Below, piece by piece: positions 8,682-17,471 of a stretch of DNA of 64,000 bases. Location: NCBI GenBank assembly GCA_016711325.1, contig JADJTH010000008.1:682001-746000 (forward strand), given 5' to 3'. The stretch is from Nigerium sp. (GTDB lineage Bacteria > Actinomycetota > Actinomycetes > Propionibacteriales > Propionibacteriaceae). The stretch's first letter is position 1. Each line of letters starts with the position of its first letter. The position numbers and the translations under genes were made by a program. The notes under the pieces were generated by a model that worked only from the letters and a program-made list of their open reading frames with translations, searched no databases and was not told where the DNA came from.

Positions 8682-8697
8682 GGTCGTCTCCCTTCAC

Positions 8698-8732
8698 CTA
8701 CCAGAAGTACGAAGGAGGGCCTTCCACGGACA
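8698..8732 (-). promoter_or_regulatory. shared upstream element, copy A (Tad operon)
   Basis: On the minus strand this stretch begins TGTCCG and ends ACTTCTGG, 16 bases before the lipoprotein start. Over 32 aligned positions it matches 27 of those of copy C (12757-12792), and the two conserved ends also occur in copy B (12625-12660). The 17-base gap between TGTCCG and TACTTC fits -35/-10 spacing, so it could be a promoter with an unusual -10, or an operator for a regulator encoded by the element. Confidence 0.65.
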
Positions 8733-8767
8733 CCAGCGGCTCGGAGATTTCTGAACCGTGCGTGCGT

Positions 8768-10858
8768 TCAGTGGAACAGTGGTGCCGACAAGCGGGGGGC
8801 TGATCTTCTTCTGCTAGGAGTGATGCGGTCCCTGGGGGGTTGGACTCCGCCACCGTAAGTTTTCAAAGAGCCATTCATGCGCCGTATCGCAGAATGGACG
8901 GCGACCAAGGTAGGTCCGCTGGAGCTGGCGCCCTCGGTGACCGCCCAACGGTTTCTCCCCGGGCCGGCGTCACGTACGCCGGCTTCGATCACACGGCGAG
9001 CCCTTGCGAAATCGGCGCGACCGTTCCCATGTCGCGGGTGCGGCGGCCAGCGATCTCCTTCGTGAAGGCGCCCCGGGGGATTCGGTCGTCGCGCCTCCGG
9101 GGGCGCCGGCCTGGGGGCTCGCATCCAGGCCAGTTCGGCCTGCCACCACGCCCAGCTGGCCCGTTCTTCCGCGTAGAGCGCGGCCCGCCGATCGCCGCGT
9201 CCGGCGGTGCCGAGCTCCACGGCCAAGGCGTCCAGTCGGTCCACGTGAGACTGCTGCCACCTCCGGGCCCGGCACGAGACGAGACCAAGAGCCGCCAACC
9301 GCTCGAGGACTCGCGCCGTCTTCACCATCGTCCAGCCCGTCAGACGCGAGGCCGCCAGCGTGTCGGTGGGTACCTGAAGGCGTGCGTAGATGCTGCTGGC
9401 TTCGGAGCCCAGCCCTCCGCGCGGCGCGAAGGCGTCGTGGGCGCTCGTGGTGACGCGGCGGATGAGGTCGTTCACGAGCACCGCGCGCAGGGCGGTGCCG
9501 GTGCCGGCGGGGCGCGGGACTGCTTGTGACAGCATGGAGCTGATCCGGGTGTGGATGGCGCCTCCGGGGTCGATGGTCCAGCGGGCGCCGTGGCGTCCGA
9601 CGGAGGGGCGGGTGCGGGCGATCCACCCGTCCGCCGCGAGAGCGAGCAGGGCGCGCCGGGCGGTTTCGCGGTCCAGCCCGCAGGTGAGCGCGAGGCGGCG
9701 AATGTCGGCCTCGACGTCGATGGGGCGGACCGCCTGCAGGTGGTAGAGGCCCAGGGCGTCCAGGACCCGGCGTTGCGCCAGCCCCGCCCGCGAGCTGCCC
9801 CAGCGGCCGGCTGTCGCGTCAGCGCGACCCTGAACAGACCGCACGAGCTCCGCGACCGTCTCGGCGCGGACGTCGAAGGACTCGTCGTCCGCCCGGTGAG
9901 GATCGGTGGCCAGGTGAGCGACCGTGTCCACCGCTCGGGTCCACTGGCGGCGCAACACGGCCGCCGGGGAGGCGGGGCCGGTGGCCGGTCGTGGGCTCCG
10001 CGTCGCTCCGGTGCGAAGGCTGCGAGCGTGTTCGAGGCCCGGGGCGTCGGCGATCGCGGCGACGTCGTCGAAGCGCCAGCGGGCGACCGCGACGCCGCAC
10101 AGCACGCGCCACAGCATCCTCGACAGGTCGCCGGACGGGGCGGTCTCGAGCGCGGCACGACACGCGGCTGACAGCGGCCGCTTCGGGCCTGCCAGAAACG
10201 GCATCCCGTCTGCCGCCGCCACCGGACGCCGCAGCGTTCGGTCGACAGGCGGTGGAGCGGGCACCCGGTTGACAAGCCTGGCGACCAGGTCGCCGACCTG
10301 ATCCGCGGTCACCGTCGGATGGGTGAGCGACGACACCGACCCTGCGAGCACTCGGGAGGTACCGCCGGCCCGGTGGGTCGCTCCGGGTGGACGGACGCAT
10401 CCCGACGTGGGATTGACAAGCGGCGACACGTCCAGGGTGGGCAGCCACGCCTTGAGCAGGTGCGCTAGCGCGCCGACCAGCACGGCGTCCACCGGCTCAC
10501 GCAGGGCGAGCCAGACGTGCCGGCCTCCCGTCGGTCCCGACTCGCAGACGACGTGAGGCAGTCCGACCTCGTCGAGCAACGCCGACATCCGGCGGGCGTC
10601 CGCCTCGGCGTCCTGCGGTGACCCTTTCGCGTCCAGGTCGGCGCACAGCAGGAGGAACCGACCCTCGGCGTCGGCCAGGGGAACGGCCCACGGCGTCACG
10701 GGTCGTGGTCCGCGCAGCGGGCGGAGCCCGGGATAGGAGTTGAGAGGGCGACCCTCGGCGTCCACCGCGGCGACGCGCACCACCGCTCGAGGACTGATCA
10801 GACCGGTCAACGCCCAGGCGTCAAGGTCGCCCTCGCGCGAGGGAGACACCAGGCTCAC
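8768..10858 (-). CDS. primase-polymerase-like replication protein of the element
   Basis: The 696-residue protein starts at GTG 10858, in a GTGA overlap with the upstream gene. The N-terminal domain shows the three motif areas of archaeo-eukaryotic primase (PrimPol) enzymes: D74-L-D76 in CADLDAKGS, the GGRHVW histidine at 114, and an acidic residue at D143 before CVRPPGATHRAGG. The middle holds a helical region (about 220-400). Near 400-450 a winged-helix-type segment (ETARRALLALAADGWI) appears, then a second HTH-like part. Proteins of this type start or prime replication of integrated or plasmid elements. The exact family was not identified, and polymerase activity is inferred from motifs. 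Confidence 0.7.
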   Translation of the reverse strand: MSLVSPSREGDLDAWALTGLISPRAVVRVAAVDAEGRPLNSYPGLRPLRGPRPVTPWAVPLADAEGRFLLLCADLDAKGSPQDAEADARRMSALLDEVGLPHVVCESGPTGGRHVWLALREPVDAVLVGALAHLLKAWLPTLDVSPLVNPTSGCVRPPGATHRAGGTSRVLAGSVSSLTHPTVTADQVGDLVARLVNRVPAPPPVDRTLRRPVAAADGMPFLAGPKRPLSAACRAALETAPSGDLSRMLWRVLCGVAVARWRFDDVAAIADAPGLEHARSLRTGATRSPRPATGPASPAAVLRRQWTRAVDTVAHLATDPHRADDESFDVRAETVAELVRSVQGRADATAGRWGSSRAGLAQRRVLDALGLYHLQAVRPIDVEADIRRLALTCGLDRETARRALLALAADGWIARTRPSVGRHGARWTIDPGGAIHTRISSMLSQAVPRPAGTGTALRAVLVNDLIRRVTTSAHDAFAPRGGLGSEASSIYARLQVPTDTLAASRLTGWTMVKTARVLERLAALGLVSCRARRWQQSHVDRLDALAVELGTAGRGDRRAALYAEERASWAWWQAELAWMRAPRPAPPEARRPNPPGRLHEGDRWPPHPRHGNGRADFARARRVIEAGVRDAGPGRNRWAVTEGASSSGPTLVAVHSAIRRMNGSLKTYGGGVQPPRDRITPSRRRSAPRLSAPLFH

Positions 10859-12309
10859 CGGCGGGGGCCCACGTCCGGGCGGTGGTCGAGGCGGATGCCC
10901 GCTTTGCGTTCCTCGCGCACGCCGGCGGGCGGTGACGACCGGATCGTCTCGTACGTTGGCCGCGGCTGCGGAGCCGGGATAGCCACAATCCGTCCCTGTT
11001 CCCAGCGCAGCGCACCGGCCGCGGGGCGCGCCGTTGCAGTCACGCTGGTCGCGGTGGCGTCCAGTGCTGCGACAGCGGTCGTGGTGGTGGCAAGGGCCAG
11101 CTTCGCGTCGGCGAGCAGGGCCTGGGCGGCGGGTTCGAACGGCGGCATCGGCACCCACGCCTTGCGGCGCGAAGCCTGGAGGATCCCGTACCCGCGGTAC
11201 GCCGGCTGGGTGATTGCCTCGGCGTGAATCCACAGCTGGCCAGGGCCCCGTACCATGGTGTCCACGGCCTGGAAGTGCGCGAGCGCCACGTTGCCGACCG
11301 CGTGCAGTCCTCGACGCATGGTGCCCAGCAGTTGGGCGACATCGAACCGCGTCGCCAACTCGTCGACCGGCCGCCAGGCCCGGCCGACCCGCAGGTTCTC
11401 GGTGATCACCCTCCGCAGCTCCCGGGAGGCGTGCATGTGGGCGACGTCCCGGACGCCGTCCAGCCGCACCGTCGCCGGCCACGACGTGGGCGCCACCCAG
11501 GCCGCGTGCGCCGCCGCCAGGGCTGAGCGTGCCTCGGTTCCCCGTTCCGCAGCGATGATCCCGAGTTCGCTGGCCGCGGCACAGACCGTCGCGGCGGCCG
11601 CGGTGATGATCAGCGCGTCGCCGGCGGCCACCTGAAGCGCCGCGTGGGTCACCCGATGACGCGAGGTCAACAGGTCCACCGTCGCCCTGGTCCAGCCCGC
11701 GATGGCCGCGTCCAACGAACCGTCGGACGTCACCGCCGCCACGTCCTCGAACCGACCCGCCCGCTGATCCGGAGTCGTCGCGGCGAACCGTTCGGCCCGC
11801 ACGACCAGCCCCCGCAGCTGCGCATGCGTGACCGCCAGCGCTGGACGATCCTCGATCGCCGTCACCGTGGTCGTCGCCGCCGCGTGAGCGATGGCCACCA
11901 CGTTGGCATGCAGGCCCCGCAAGGCCGCAACATCCGCCTCCGTGTGGGCTGGTGGGATCATGACCAGAAGCTCCGCGATGATCCCCACCCGCCCGGCCAC
12001 GAAGGTCAGGTCCTTGTCCAGCGGGGGCCGCTGCTCGGGCTCGGTCGGGACTCTCCGCGTCGCCTTCGGCACGGGTCGCGTGGCCAGCTCGGCAAGGACC
12101 TCTCTGACCGAGCCGGTGTCGTCCAGCCACCGCGGTTCCAGCGGTACAGCCTCCAGGACCCGGATGGTCGCAGCGGCCAGCTTCGGCCACGCGGCCAGGA
12201 CCTGGGCGACGGCGGCATCATCCTGAAGGCCGTCCTGGCCGGCCCGCGAGCACCATTCCCACATCCGGGCATGGGCCTCGTCCAGCAGGCGGCCCACCGT
12301 GGCGATCAT
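10855..12309 (-). CDS. alanine-rich helical protein of unknown function
   Basis: The 484-residue protein starts at ATG 12309, overlapping the previous stop by 4 bases. It is almost wholly helical and Ala-rich, without signal peptide or clear membrane helices, and has a basic, Pro-containing tail (about 440-484). No catalytic motif was recognised. It is translationally coupled to the small gene before it and the PrimPol-like gene after it, so it probably acts in replication or maintenance of the element, for instance as a DNA- or partner-binding scaffold. That role is inference from context alone. Confidence 0.7.
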   Translation of the reverse strand: MIATVGRLLDEAHARMWEWCSRAGQDGLQDDAAVAQVLAAWPKLAAATIRVLEAVPLEPRWLDDTGSVREVLAELATRPVPKATRRVPTEPEQRPPLDKDLTFVAGRVGIIAELLVMIPPAHTEADVAALRGLHANVVAIAHAAATTTVTAIEDRPALAVTHAQLRGLVVRAERFAATTPDQRAGRFEDVAAVTSDGSLDAAIAGWTRATVDLLTSRHRVTHAALQVAAGDALIITAAAATVCAAASELGIIAAERGTEARSALAAAHAAWVAPTSWPATVRLDGVRDVAHMHASRELRRVITENLRVGRAWRPVDELATRFDVAQLLGTMRRGLHAVGNVALAHFQAVDTMVRGPGQLWIHAEAITQPAYRGYGILQASRRKAWVPMPPFEPAAQALLADAKLALATTTTAVAALDATATSVTATARPAAGALRWEQGRIVAIPAPQPRPTYETIRSSPPAGVREERKAGIRLDHRPDVGPRR

Positions 12310-12599
12310 CGGGCGCTCCTCGCCCGGAGCGACTGCAGCTCGGCCCACAGGCCCAAGGGGACGAACGACTGGCCTGCGGCCAGAGCCGCCGAGGCCGCGT
12401 CCAGGGAGGCAGCCGCGTCCGCGGCCGGCTCGAGTCCTGCCGGTGTGACGCCGAGCTCGACGAACCACGCCTCCAGGTCGCGGCACTCCGCCGCCAGGAA
12501 CAGCGACTCGCCTGTGGGATCGTCCGCGGACAGGAACGCGGTCGCCGCATCCCGAAGATGCCTCAGCGCCACCGCCAGCGCGAATGAACCGTCGACCAT
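12306..12599 (-). CDS. small helical protein of unknown function
   Basis: A 97-residue, acidic, Ala/Leu-rich protein starts at ATG 12599, with GGAAGG shortly before it. It appears fully helical, with no signal peptide, cysteine pair or metal motif. It is the first gene of the replication operon and overlaps the next by 4 bases. Shared element copy B lies 26 bases upstream. The function was not recognised; a small cofactor of the following protein or a regulator is possible. Confidence 0.65.
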   Translation of the reverse strand: MVDGSFALAVALRHLRDAATAFLSADDPTGESLFLAAECRDLEAWFVELGVTPAGLEPAADAAASLDAASAALAAGQSFVPLGLWAELQSLRARSAR

Positions 12600-12624
12600 G
12601 TCCCGTTCCTTCCAGTAGCTCCCG

Positions 12625-12660
12625 CTAACCAGAAGTGGGCGAAGACCCCCTCCGCGGACA
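12625..12660 (-). promoter_or_regulatory. shared upstream element, copy B (replication operon)
   Basis: The minus strand runs from TGTCCG to ACTTCTGG with the same internal spacing as copies A and C, though the central 18 bases are less alike. It lies 26 bases before the start of the 97-residue gene. Copies B and C face away from each other across a ~96-base divergent intergenic region, suggesting joint control of the replication genes and the excisionase-like gene. Confidence 0.6.
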
Positions 12661-12756
12661 CGTCACGCGGCGGCAATAGTGGGCAGGCTCACGATCGACA
12701 GGAACGGTCGTGCTAGCCGTGGGAGGTCGAGCTCGCCGAAGCAGTCTGGGCCCCTC

Positions 12757-12792
12757 TGTCCGTAGAGGGCCCCGTTTCGTACTTCTGGAAAG
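12757..12792 (+). promoter_or_regulatory. shared upstream element, copy C (excisionase-like gene)
   Basis: This plus-strand copy begins TGTCCGTAG at 12757 and ends TACTTCTGG around 12788, then AAAG and a GGAAGGAG ribosome site before the ATG at 12810. It matches 27 of 32 positions of copy A. The short distance to the start codon (17 bases) is close to that of copy A, which argues for a common promoter or operator placement rather than chance. Confidence 0.65.
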
Positions 12793-12809
12793 CAAGGAAG
12801 GAGAACCAC

Positions 12810-12995
12810 ATGCCCCCCAAGAAGTACGAGTCCCTCACCCAGGCAGCCGAGCGGACCTCCCTCAGCACCAAGACCCTGCGGCGGCGCATCGCCGCCGGGA
12901 AGCTCCGCGCCTACCGCGACGGCCCCAAGATCCTCCGCCTGGATCCCGCCGATGTCGACAAGCTCCTCCGACCGCTCCGCACCGCGGGGCTCTGA
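12810..12995 (+). CDS. excisionase/AlpA-like helix-turn-helix protein
   Basis: A 61-residue basic protein carries a MerR/AlpA-type winged HTH: SLTQAAERTSLSTKTLRRRI (residues 8-27), then a wing and a second helix ending in VDKLLRPL. Proteins of this size and fold are excisionases or small activators in actinobacterial integrative elements, where they bend attachment-site DNA. A GGAAGGAG ribosome site precedes the ATG. It points toward the tRNA-Pro end of the element and is followed by a terminator, but no integrase gene follows, which is unusual. It may also regulate the shared upstream elements. Confidence 0.85.
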   Translation: MPPKKYESLTQAAERTSLSTKTLRRRIAAGKLRAYRDGPKILRLDPADVDKLLRPLRTAGL

Positions 12996-13031
12996 AACGG
13001 AGGACGCCTCCCGGGCACATCAGGCATGAAG

Positions 13032-13062
13032 AAGCGCCCCCAGCCAGTGGCAGGGGGCGCTT
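13032..13062 (+). terminator. stem-loop terminator after the excisionase-like gene
   Basis: A perfect 10-base stem, AAGCGCCCCC (13032-13041) with GGGGGCGCTT (13053-13062), encloses an 11-base loop and is followed by TTG. It lies 37 bases after the HTH gene stop. The symmetry means it could also stop transcription arriving from the tRNA gene on the other strand. Confidence 0.75.
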
Positions 13063-13110
13063 TGTCAGGTCTGGGTTCGACCGCATCAGGAGGCTTCAGA
13101 GGCGGGACCC

Positions 13111-13161
13111 GTGCCAGAACCTCACCGATGTTGCCAGAGTATCTGGCACGTATCTGGCACG
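13111..13161. repeat. clustered GTGCCAG-type repeats near the element end (candidate integrase arm sites)
   Basis: TATCTGGCACG occurs twice back to back (13140-13150 and 13151-13161), with GTGCCAG at 13111 and TTGCCAG at 13131 in the opposite sense. Short clustered direct and inverted repeats between an excisionase gene and a tRNA gene are what tyrosine-integrase arm-binding sites look like. The matching core site would be the 3' part of the tRNA; the second copy of it is not in the window. Confidence 0.5.
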
Positions 13162-13198
13162 TTCGTCTTCTCTGGTGCATTTCCCCTAGTCAGAACGG

Positions 13199-13272
<74 letters not shown>

Positions 13273-13417
13273 CCGACCGACGCCTGCGAAGGCGTCAACG
13301 ACGCACCAACATACAGGGTCGAAGGTGTGGTTGTCGCATCGAGGCTCTCGTTGGATCCTCCACCGAGGTCGGCACGGCCGGGCGCCCGAGCCTGTCGCCC
13401 GTGGGAGTATGGCCCGT

Positions 13418-14077
13418 ATGCACCACGCGCACCGGCACGGCCACGCCCACCACGCGGATGGGCCGGTCATCTCCTTCGACGAACGCGCCCGCGCGTGGGA
13501 CACACCCGAACGGCATCGCCGCGCGCGTGTGGTCGCCGAGGCGATCGCCGCGAACATCCCCCTGGACGGCGCCTGGGACGCCGTCGAGATCGGCTGCGGC
13601 ACCGGTCTGCTGTCACTCCAGGTCGGGCCGCGGCTCAGGCACGTCCTGCTCACCGACGTCTCACGCGGCATGCTCGACGTCGCCCGCGAGCACGCCGTGC
13701 ACGACCCCGAGCGCTACACCGTGGCCGAACACGACCTCACCTCCGCACCCCTCGCGCAGCCGGTCGACCTGGCCTTCACGGCCATGGCGCTGCATCACAT
13801 CGCCGACCTGACCGCGCTGCTGACGCACGTCCGCGCCGGCCTCAATCCCGGCGGCTGGGTGGCCGTCGTCGACATCGACGCCGACCCCGACAACACCTTC
13901 CACCCGGACGGCTTCGCCGGCCACCACGGCATCGACCGCGACGCGCTCACGAGCCACCTGCGCGAACTCGGTTTCGCCGACGTCACCGCGCGGACCATCG
14001 ACACCCTTGTCAGGGTCAAGAACGGCCAGGAATTCGAACATGACGTCTTCCTGGCGACGGGGCACCTGCCCGCCTGA
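13418..14077 (+). CDS. class I SAM-dependent methyltransferase
   Basis: A 219-residue soluble protein has a histidine-rich N-terminus (HHAHRHGHAHHADG) and a Rossmann methyltransferase core: motif I VEIGCGTGLLSL (about residue 50), VLLTDVSRGML with the acidic loop, and AFTAMALHHI. This resembles small-molecule methyltransferases of the UbiE/Methyltransf_11 type; the substrate is unknown. I chose ATG 13418 because GGGAG lies 10 bases before it; the in-frame ATG at 13409 is too close to that site. The His run may bind metal. Confidence 0.85.
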   Translation: MHHAHRHGHAHHADGPVISFDERARAWDTPERHRRARVVAEAIAANIPLDGAWDAVEIGCGTGLLSLQVGPRLRHVLLTDVSRGMLDVAREHAVHDPERYTVAEHDLTSAPLAQPVDLAFTAMALHHIADLTALLTHVRAGLNPGGWVAVVDIDADPDNTFHPDGFAGHHGIDRDALTSHLRELGFADVTARTIDTLVRVKNGQEFEHDVFLATGHLPA

Positions 14078-14126
14078 CTCCGTCCGCCCGTCACCGGTAT
14101 CCCCGCCCAGCGCCGCCCAACGAACG

Positions 14127-15083
14127 TCACGCAGCAACGCGATGGTCGCGGTCGCTCCCCCACTGCACGCCCGCGACACCGACCAACAACACCAGCCCGC
14201 CGACCAACTGGATCGGCGCGGGCAGTTCGCCCAGCAGCAGCCACGCCCACGCGACCGCGAAGACCACCTCGGTCAGTCCCACGAAACTCGCGACGGTCGA
14301 GCCGAGCGAGCGCGCACCGACGAATCCCGTGACGTACGCCAATGCGGCCGCCACGATCGCCAGTTCGAGCAGCGGCAGCCACCACGGCCAGGTCGTCCCG
14401 AATGCTGCGACGTCACCCCACGCCGCCTCCAGCGGCACCAATCCCAGCAGCCCGGCGGTCACGATGACGACCGCCCCGACGCCCAATCCGGCCGACACGA
14501 ACGCCACCGGCGGCACGCCGGGCGTCTCGGCCGACGTGATGAAGTAGACGGCCATCCCGAACGCCGCCAGGCCCGCCCATGCGAGCCCGCGCGGATCGAC
14601 ACCCGCCAGGTCGGCCGGGTTCAGCACCACCGCGAGCCCGGTGATGGCGACGGCCATGCCACCGAGCGTCACCCAGCCCGGACGCCGCAGCGTCCGCATC
14701 CAGCCCCACAGCACCACCAGCACGACGCCGAGATACTCCACGAGCATCGCGGTGCCGATGTCGATGAACCGGATCGCATTGAAGTACGCCACCTGCACCA
14801 TGGCGCCGGCGAACAGCCCGTACAGCAGCACCGGACGCCACCGCTCCCCCAGCAGGTGCCACCGGCCCCGCAGGGCCATCACCGCGGGGATCCCGAGCAC
14901 GAACGCCGCCAGCCCCAGCCGCACCGCGACCGCCGCGGCCGGCGTCCACCCCGCCGCGAGCAGCGGCTTGGCGAACGCACCCGACGTGGCGAACATCGCC
15001 GCCGACGCCAGCGCAAAGCTCAAGCCGAACGACGACGTACGCGGACTGACCCGTCGCATCACCTCTGCCGGCACGGCCATCAA
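14127..15083 (-). CDS. EamA-family drug/metabolite exporter
   Basis: A 318-residue membrane protein has about ten transmembrane helices arranged as two EamA repeats (about residues 20-150 and 165-305), as in RhaT/YdcZ-type DMT exporters. Such proteins export amino acids, nucleosides or drugs, and the substrate cannot be read from sequence. Two possible Met starts (residues 1 and 9) exist. It is convergent with the methyltransferase and ends 11 bases before the aldolase-like gene upstream on the same strand, so it may be co-transcribed with that gene; if so, amino-acid export would fit. Confidence 0.85.
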   Translation of the reverse strand: MMAVPAEVMRRVSPRTSSFGLSFALASAAMFATSGAFAKPLLAAGWTPAAAVAVRLGLAAFVLGIPAVMALRGRWHLLGERWRPVLLYGLFAGAMVQVAYFNAIRFIDIGTAMLVEYLGVVLVVLWGWMRTLRRPGWVTLGGMAVAITGLAVVLNPADLAGVDPRGLAWAGLAAFGMAVYFITSAETPGVPPVAFVSAGLGVGAVVIVTAGLLGLVPLEAAWGDVAAFGTTWPWWLPLLELAIVAAALAYVTGFVGARSLGSTVASFVGLTEVVFAVAWAWLLLGELPAPIQLVGGLVLLVGVAGVQWGSDRDHRVAA

Positions 15084-15093
15084 CCCCGCGCGT

Positions 15094-16146
15094 TCACGCG
15101 TTCATGCCCCGCGCGGACACCGCCCAACGATCGACGAGGCGTCCGCCGCTGAACACCGCGTACTCCTCGGCCAGGTTGACCGCGTTGCACACGTGGTTCG
15201 GCACGACCCGCACGGTTGAGCCCAGCGGCGGCAGGCTCTCGCTGGCCATGTCGACGACGGCATGATGCTCGGAGAGGATCACGATCCGGGCCTCGGGATG
15301 ATCGAGCAGCCGGCCGAAGCCGGACGCCCACCCCGCACGATCCGCGCCGAGCGCCTTGGAGCCCGAGTCCACCACGAGGCGTCCGCCGGCATGGCTGACC
15401 ACACTCGCGTGGCAGGTGAGCGCGATCCGCTCGGCCGTGCACACCCCGAGTTCCCACTGCTGGGCGTCGTTGAACACGTACACCCCCGGGCGAGCCTCGG
15501 TGATGCCGTCGGCCAGGGCGGCGAGGCTGGGCGTCGATCCGCCCGACACCACGCCGGGCGCGACCCCCGCCGTCCGCATCGACGCGGCGGCCGCCGCCAG
15601 GGCCCGCCCCTCGTCGGCCGCGGCGGCGAGGCGTCCGGTCGGCGAATAGCTGTGCCCGGGGAACGTGAAGACGCCAGCCACGTCGAGCCCCGCGTCGGAC
15701 GCCAGGGCCGCCAGCAGCCCGGCGTCCTCAGGGGCGACGCCCGAGCGGTGGTGTCCGGAGTCGACCTCGACCACCCCGCGCACGCCCAGGCCGACGAGGT
15801 TGCGGGCGCCGGCGAGCGAGTCGAACCCGACCTGCACGGCGGCGTCCCGGCACAACCGCGTCAGACGCTTCGCGCGCGCCGCGTCCACCCACAGCGGGAA
15901 GGCGATGAACAGGTCGTCGAAGCCGCCCTGGGCGAACACCTCGGCCTCGCCGATGGTCGCCACGGTGATGCCGACGGCGCCGGCGTCCGCCTGCATGCGG
16001 GCGATCTCTTCGCTCTTGTGGGTCTTCACGTGTGGGCGCAGCGCGACGCCGCGATCGTCCGACCAGGACGCGACGGCGTCGATGGTGGACTGCAGCACCG
16101 GCAGGTCGACCGCCAGGAACGGGGTGGGCGGCAGCCGGTCGGTCAT
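15094..16146 (-). CDS. D-threonine aldolase / D-serine dehydratase-like PLP enzyme
   Basis: A 350-residue cytoplasmic enzyme has an alanine-racemase-type N-terminal barrel with the PLP lysine in RPHVKTHKS (about residue 41), GGSTPS as phosphate-binding loop (about 210), and a C-terminal beta domain with the PNHVCNAVN motif whose His and Cys bind the metal. These features define the D-threonine aldolase / eukaryotic-type D-serine dehydratase family. The exact substrate (D-Thr, D-Ser, 3-hydroxyaspartate) is not decidable. Its ATG overlaps the der stop by 4 bases, so it is translated as part of the cmk-der operon. Confidence 0.85.
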   Translation of the reverse strand: MTDRLPPTPFLAVDLPVLQSTIDAVASWSDDRGVALRPHVKTHKSEEIARMQADAGAVGITVATIGEAEVFAQGGFDDLFIAFPLWVDAARAKRLTRLCRDAAVQVGFDSLAGARNLVGLGVRGVVEVDSGHHRSGVAPEDAGLLAALASDAGLDVAGVFTFPGHSYSPTGRLAAAADEGRALAAAAASMRTAGVAPGVVSGGSTPSLAALADGITEARPGVYVFNDAQQWELGVCTAERIALTCHASVVSHAGGRLVVDSGSKALGADRAGWASGFGRLLDHPEARIVILSEHHAVVDMASESLPPLGSTVRVVPNHVCNAVNLAEEYAVFSGGRLVDRWAVSARGMNA

Positions 16147-17471
16147 CGCCGGTCCTTGCGCTTCTCACGGGCGCGCACCTCGACGTGGACGGGCGTGCCG
16201 ACGAAGCCGAAGTCCTCGCGCAGCCGGCGCTCGACGAAGCGCGTGTACTGCGGGTCGAACTGGCCCGAGGTGAACAGCACGAACGTCGGCGGGCAGTTCT
16301 GCGCCTGCGTGCCGAACAGGATGCGCGGCTGCTTGCCCGACCGCACCGGATGCGGGTGGGCAGCGGCGACCCGGCCCAGGAACGAGTTGAGGTTGCCGGT
16401 CGTGACGCGGGTCTCCCAACCCTCGAGGGCGGCGTCCAGGGCCTTCTTCAGCTTGTCGACGTTGCGCCCGGTCAGCGCGGAGATGTTCACGTGTGGCGCC
16501 CAGCCGAACGCGCGGATGTCGCGCTCGATCTCGCGCTCGAGGTAGCGGCGGCGTTCCTCGTCGGTCAGATCCCACTTGTTGTAGGCGATCACCAGCGCCT
16601 TGCCGGCCTCCTCGACCATCGTGAGGATCTTCAGATCCTGATCCGAGATCGTGTCGGAGGCGTCGATCACCACCACGCAGACCTCGGCGCGCTCGATGGC
16701 CTGCTGGGTACGCAGCGATGCGTAGTACTCGTGCCCGGACGCCTCCTTGACGCGGCGGCGCAACCCGGCCGTGTCGATGAAGCGGTAGACCCCGCCGCCC
16801 AGCTCGACCAGCTCGTCGACGGGATCCACCGTGGTGCCCGAGGCGTTGTCCACCACCGAGCGCTGTTGCCCCGCGAGCTTGTTCAGCAGCGAGCTCTTGC
16901 CCACATTCGGCTTGCCGACGATCGCCACCCGGCGCGGACCTCCGGCGGGTTCGTAGTCGGCGTGGGGCGCTTCCGGCAGCGCGGCCAGGATGGCGTCGAG
17001 CAGGTCGCCGGTGCCGCGTCCGTGCAGCGCCGACACGGCGAACGGCTCCCCCAGCCCGAGGTTCCACAGGGCGGACGCGTCGGCCTCCTGGCGCTGGTCG
17101 TCGACCTTGTTCGCGGCGAGCACCACCGGCTTTCCGGATCGGCGCAGGACCCGGACGACCGACTCGTCCTCGTCGGTGACTCCCACCACGGCGTCGACGA
17201 CGAACAACACCGCGTCCGCGGCGTCGATCGCCAGCTCGGCCTGCTCGGCGATGCGCGCGGCCATGCCCTCGGCGTCCGAGATCCAGCCGCCGGTGTCGAC
17301 CACGATGAAGTCGCGGCCGTTCCAGCTGGCGTCGTAACTGATCCGGTCGCGGGTGACGCCGGGCAGATCCTGGACGACGGCCTCGCGGCGTCCGATGATG
17401 CGGTTCACCATCTGCGACTTGCCCACGTTGGGGCGGCCGACCACGGCGAGCACGGGCTTGGTCTCGGTCAT
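16143..17471 (-). CDS. der: ribosome-assembly GTPase Der (EngA)
   Basis: A 442-residue protein has two tandem GTPase domains and a KH-like C-terminus. Domain 1 has GRPNVGKS (residue 12), DTGG and NKVD. Domain 2 has GKPNVGKSS (about 184), DTAG and NKWD. Der binds the 50S subunit during late assembly. The ATG at 17471 overlaps the cmk stop (ATGA), the usual actinobacterial cmk-der coupling. All switch and G motifs are intact. Confidence 0.97.
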   Translation of the reverse strand: MTETKPVLAVVGRPNVGKSQMVNRIIGRREAVVQDLPGVTRDRISYDASWNGRDFIVVDTGGWISDAEGMAARIAEQAELAIDAADAVLFVVDAVVGVTDEDESVVRVLRRSGKPVVLAANKVDDQRQEADASALWNLGLGEPFAVSALHGRGTGDLLDAILAALPEAPHADYEPAGGPRRVAIVGKPNVGKSSLLNKLAGQQRSVVDNASGTTVDPVDELVELGGGVYRFIDTAGLRRRVKEASGHEYYASLRTQQAIERAEVCVVVIDASDTISDQDLKILTMVEEAGKALVIAYNKWDLTDEERRRYLEREIERDIRAFGWAPHVNISALTGRNVDKLKKALDAALEGWETRVTTGNLNSFLGRVAAAHPHPVRSGKQPRILFGTQAQNCPPTFVLFTSGQFDPQYTRFVERRLREDFGFVGTPVHVEVRAREKRKDRR

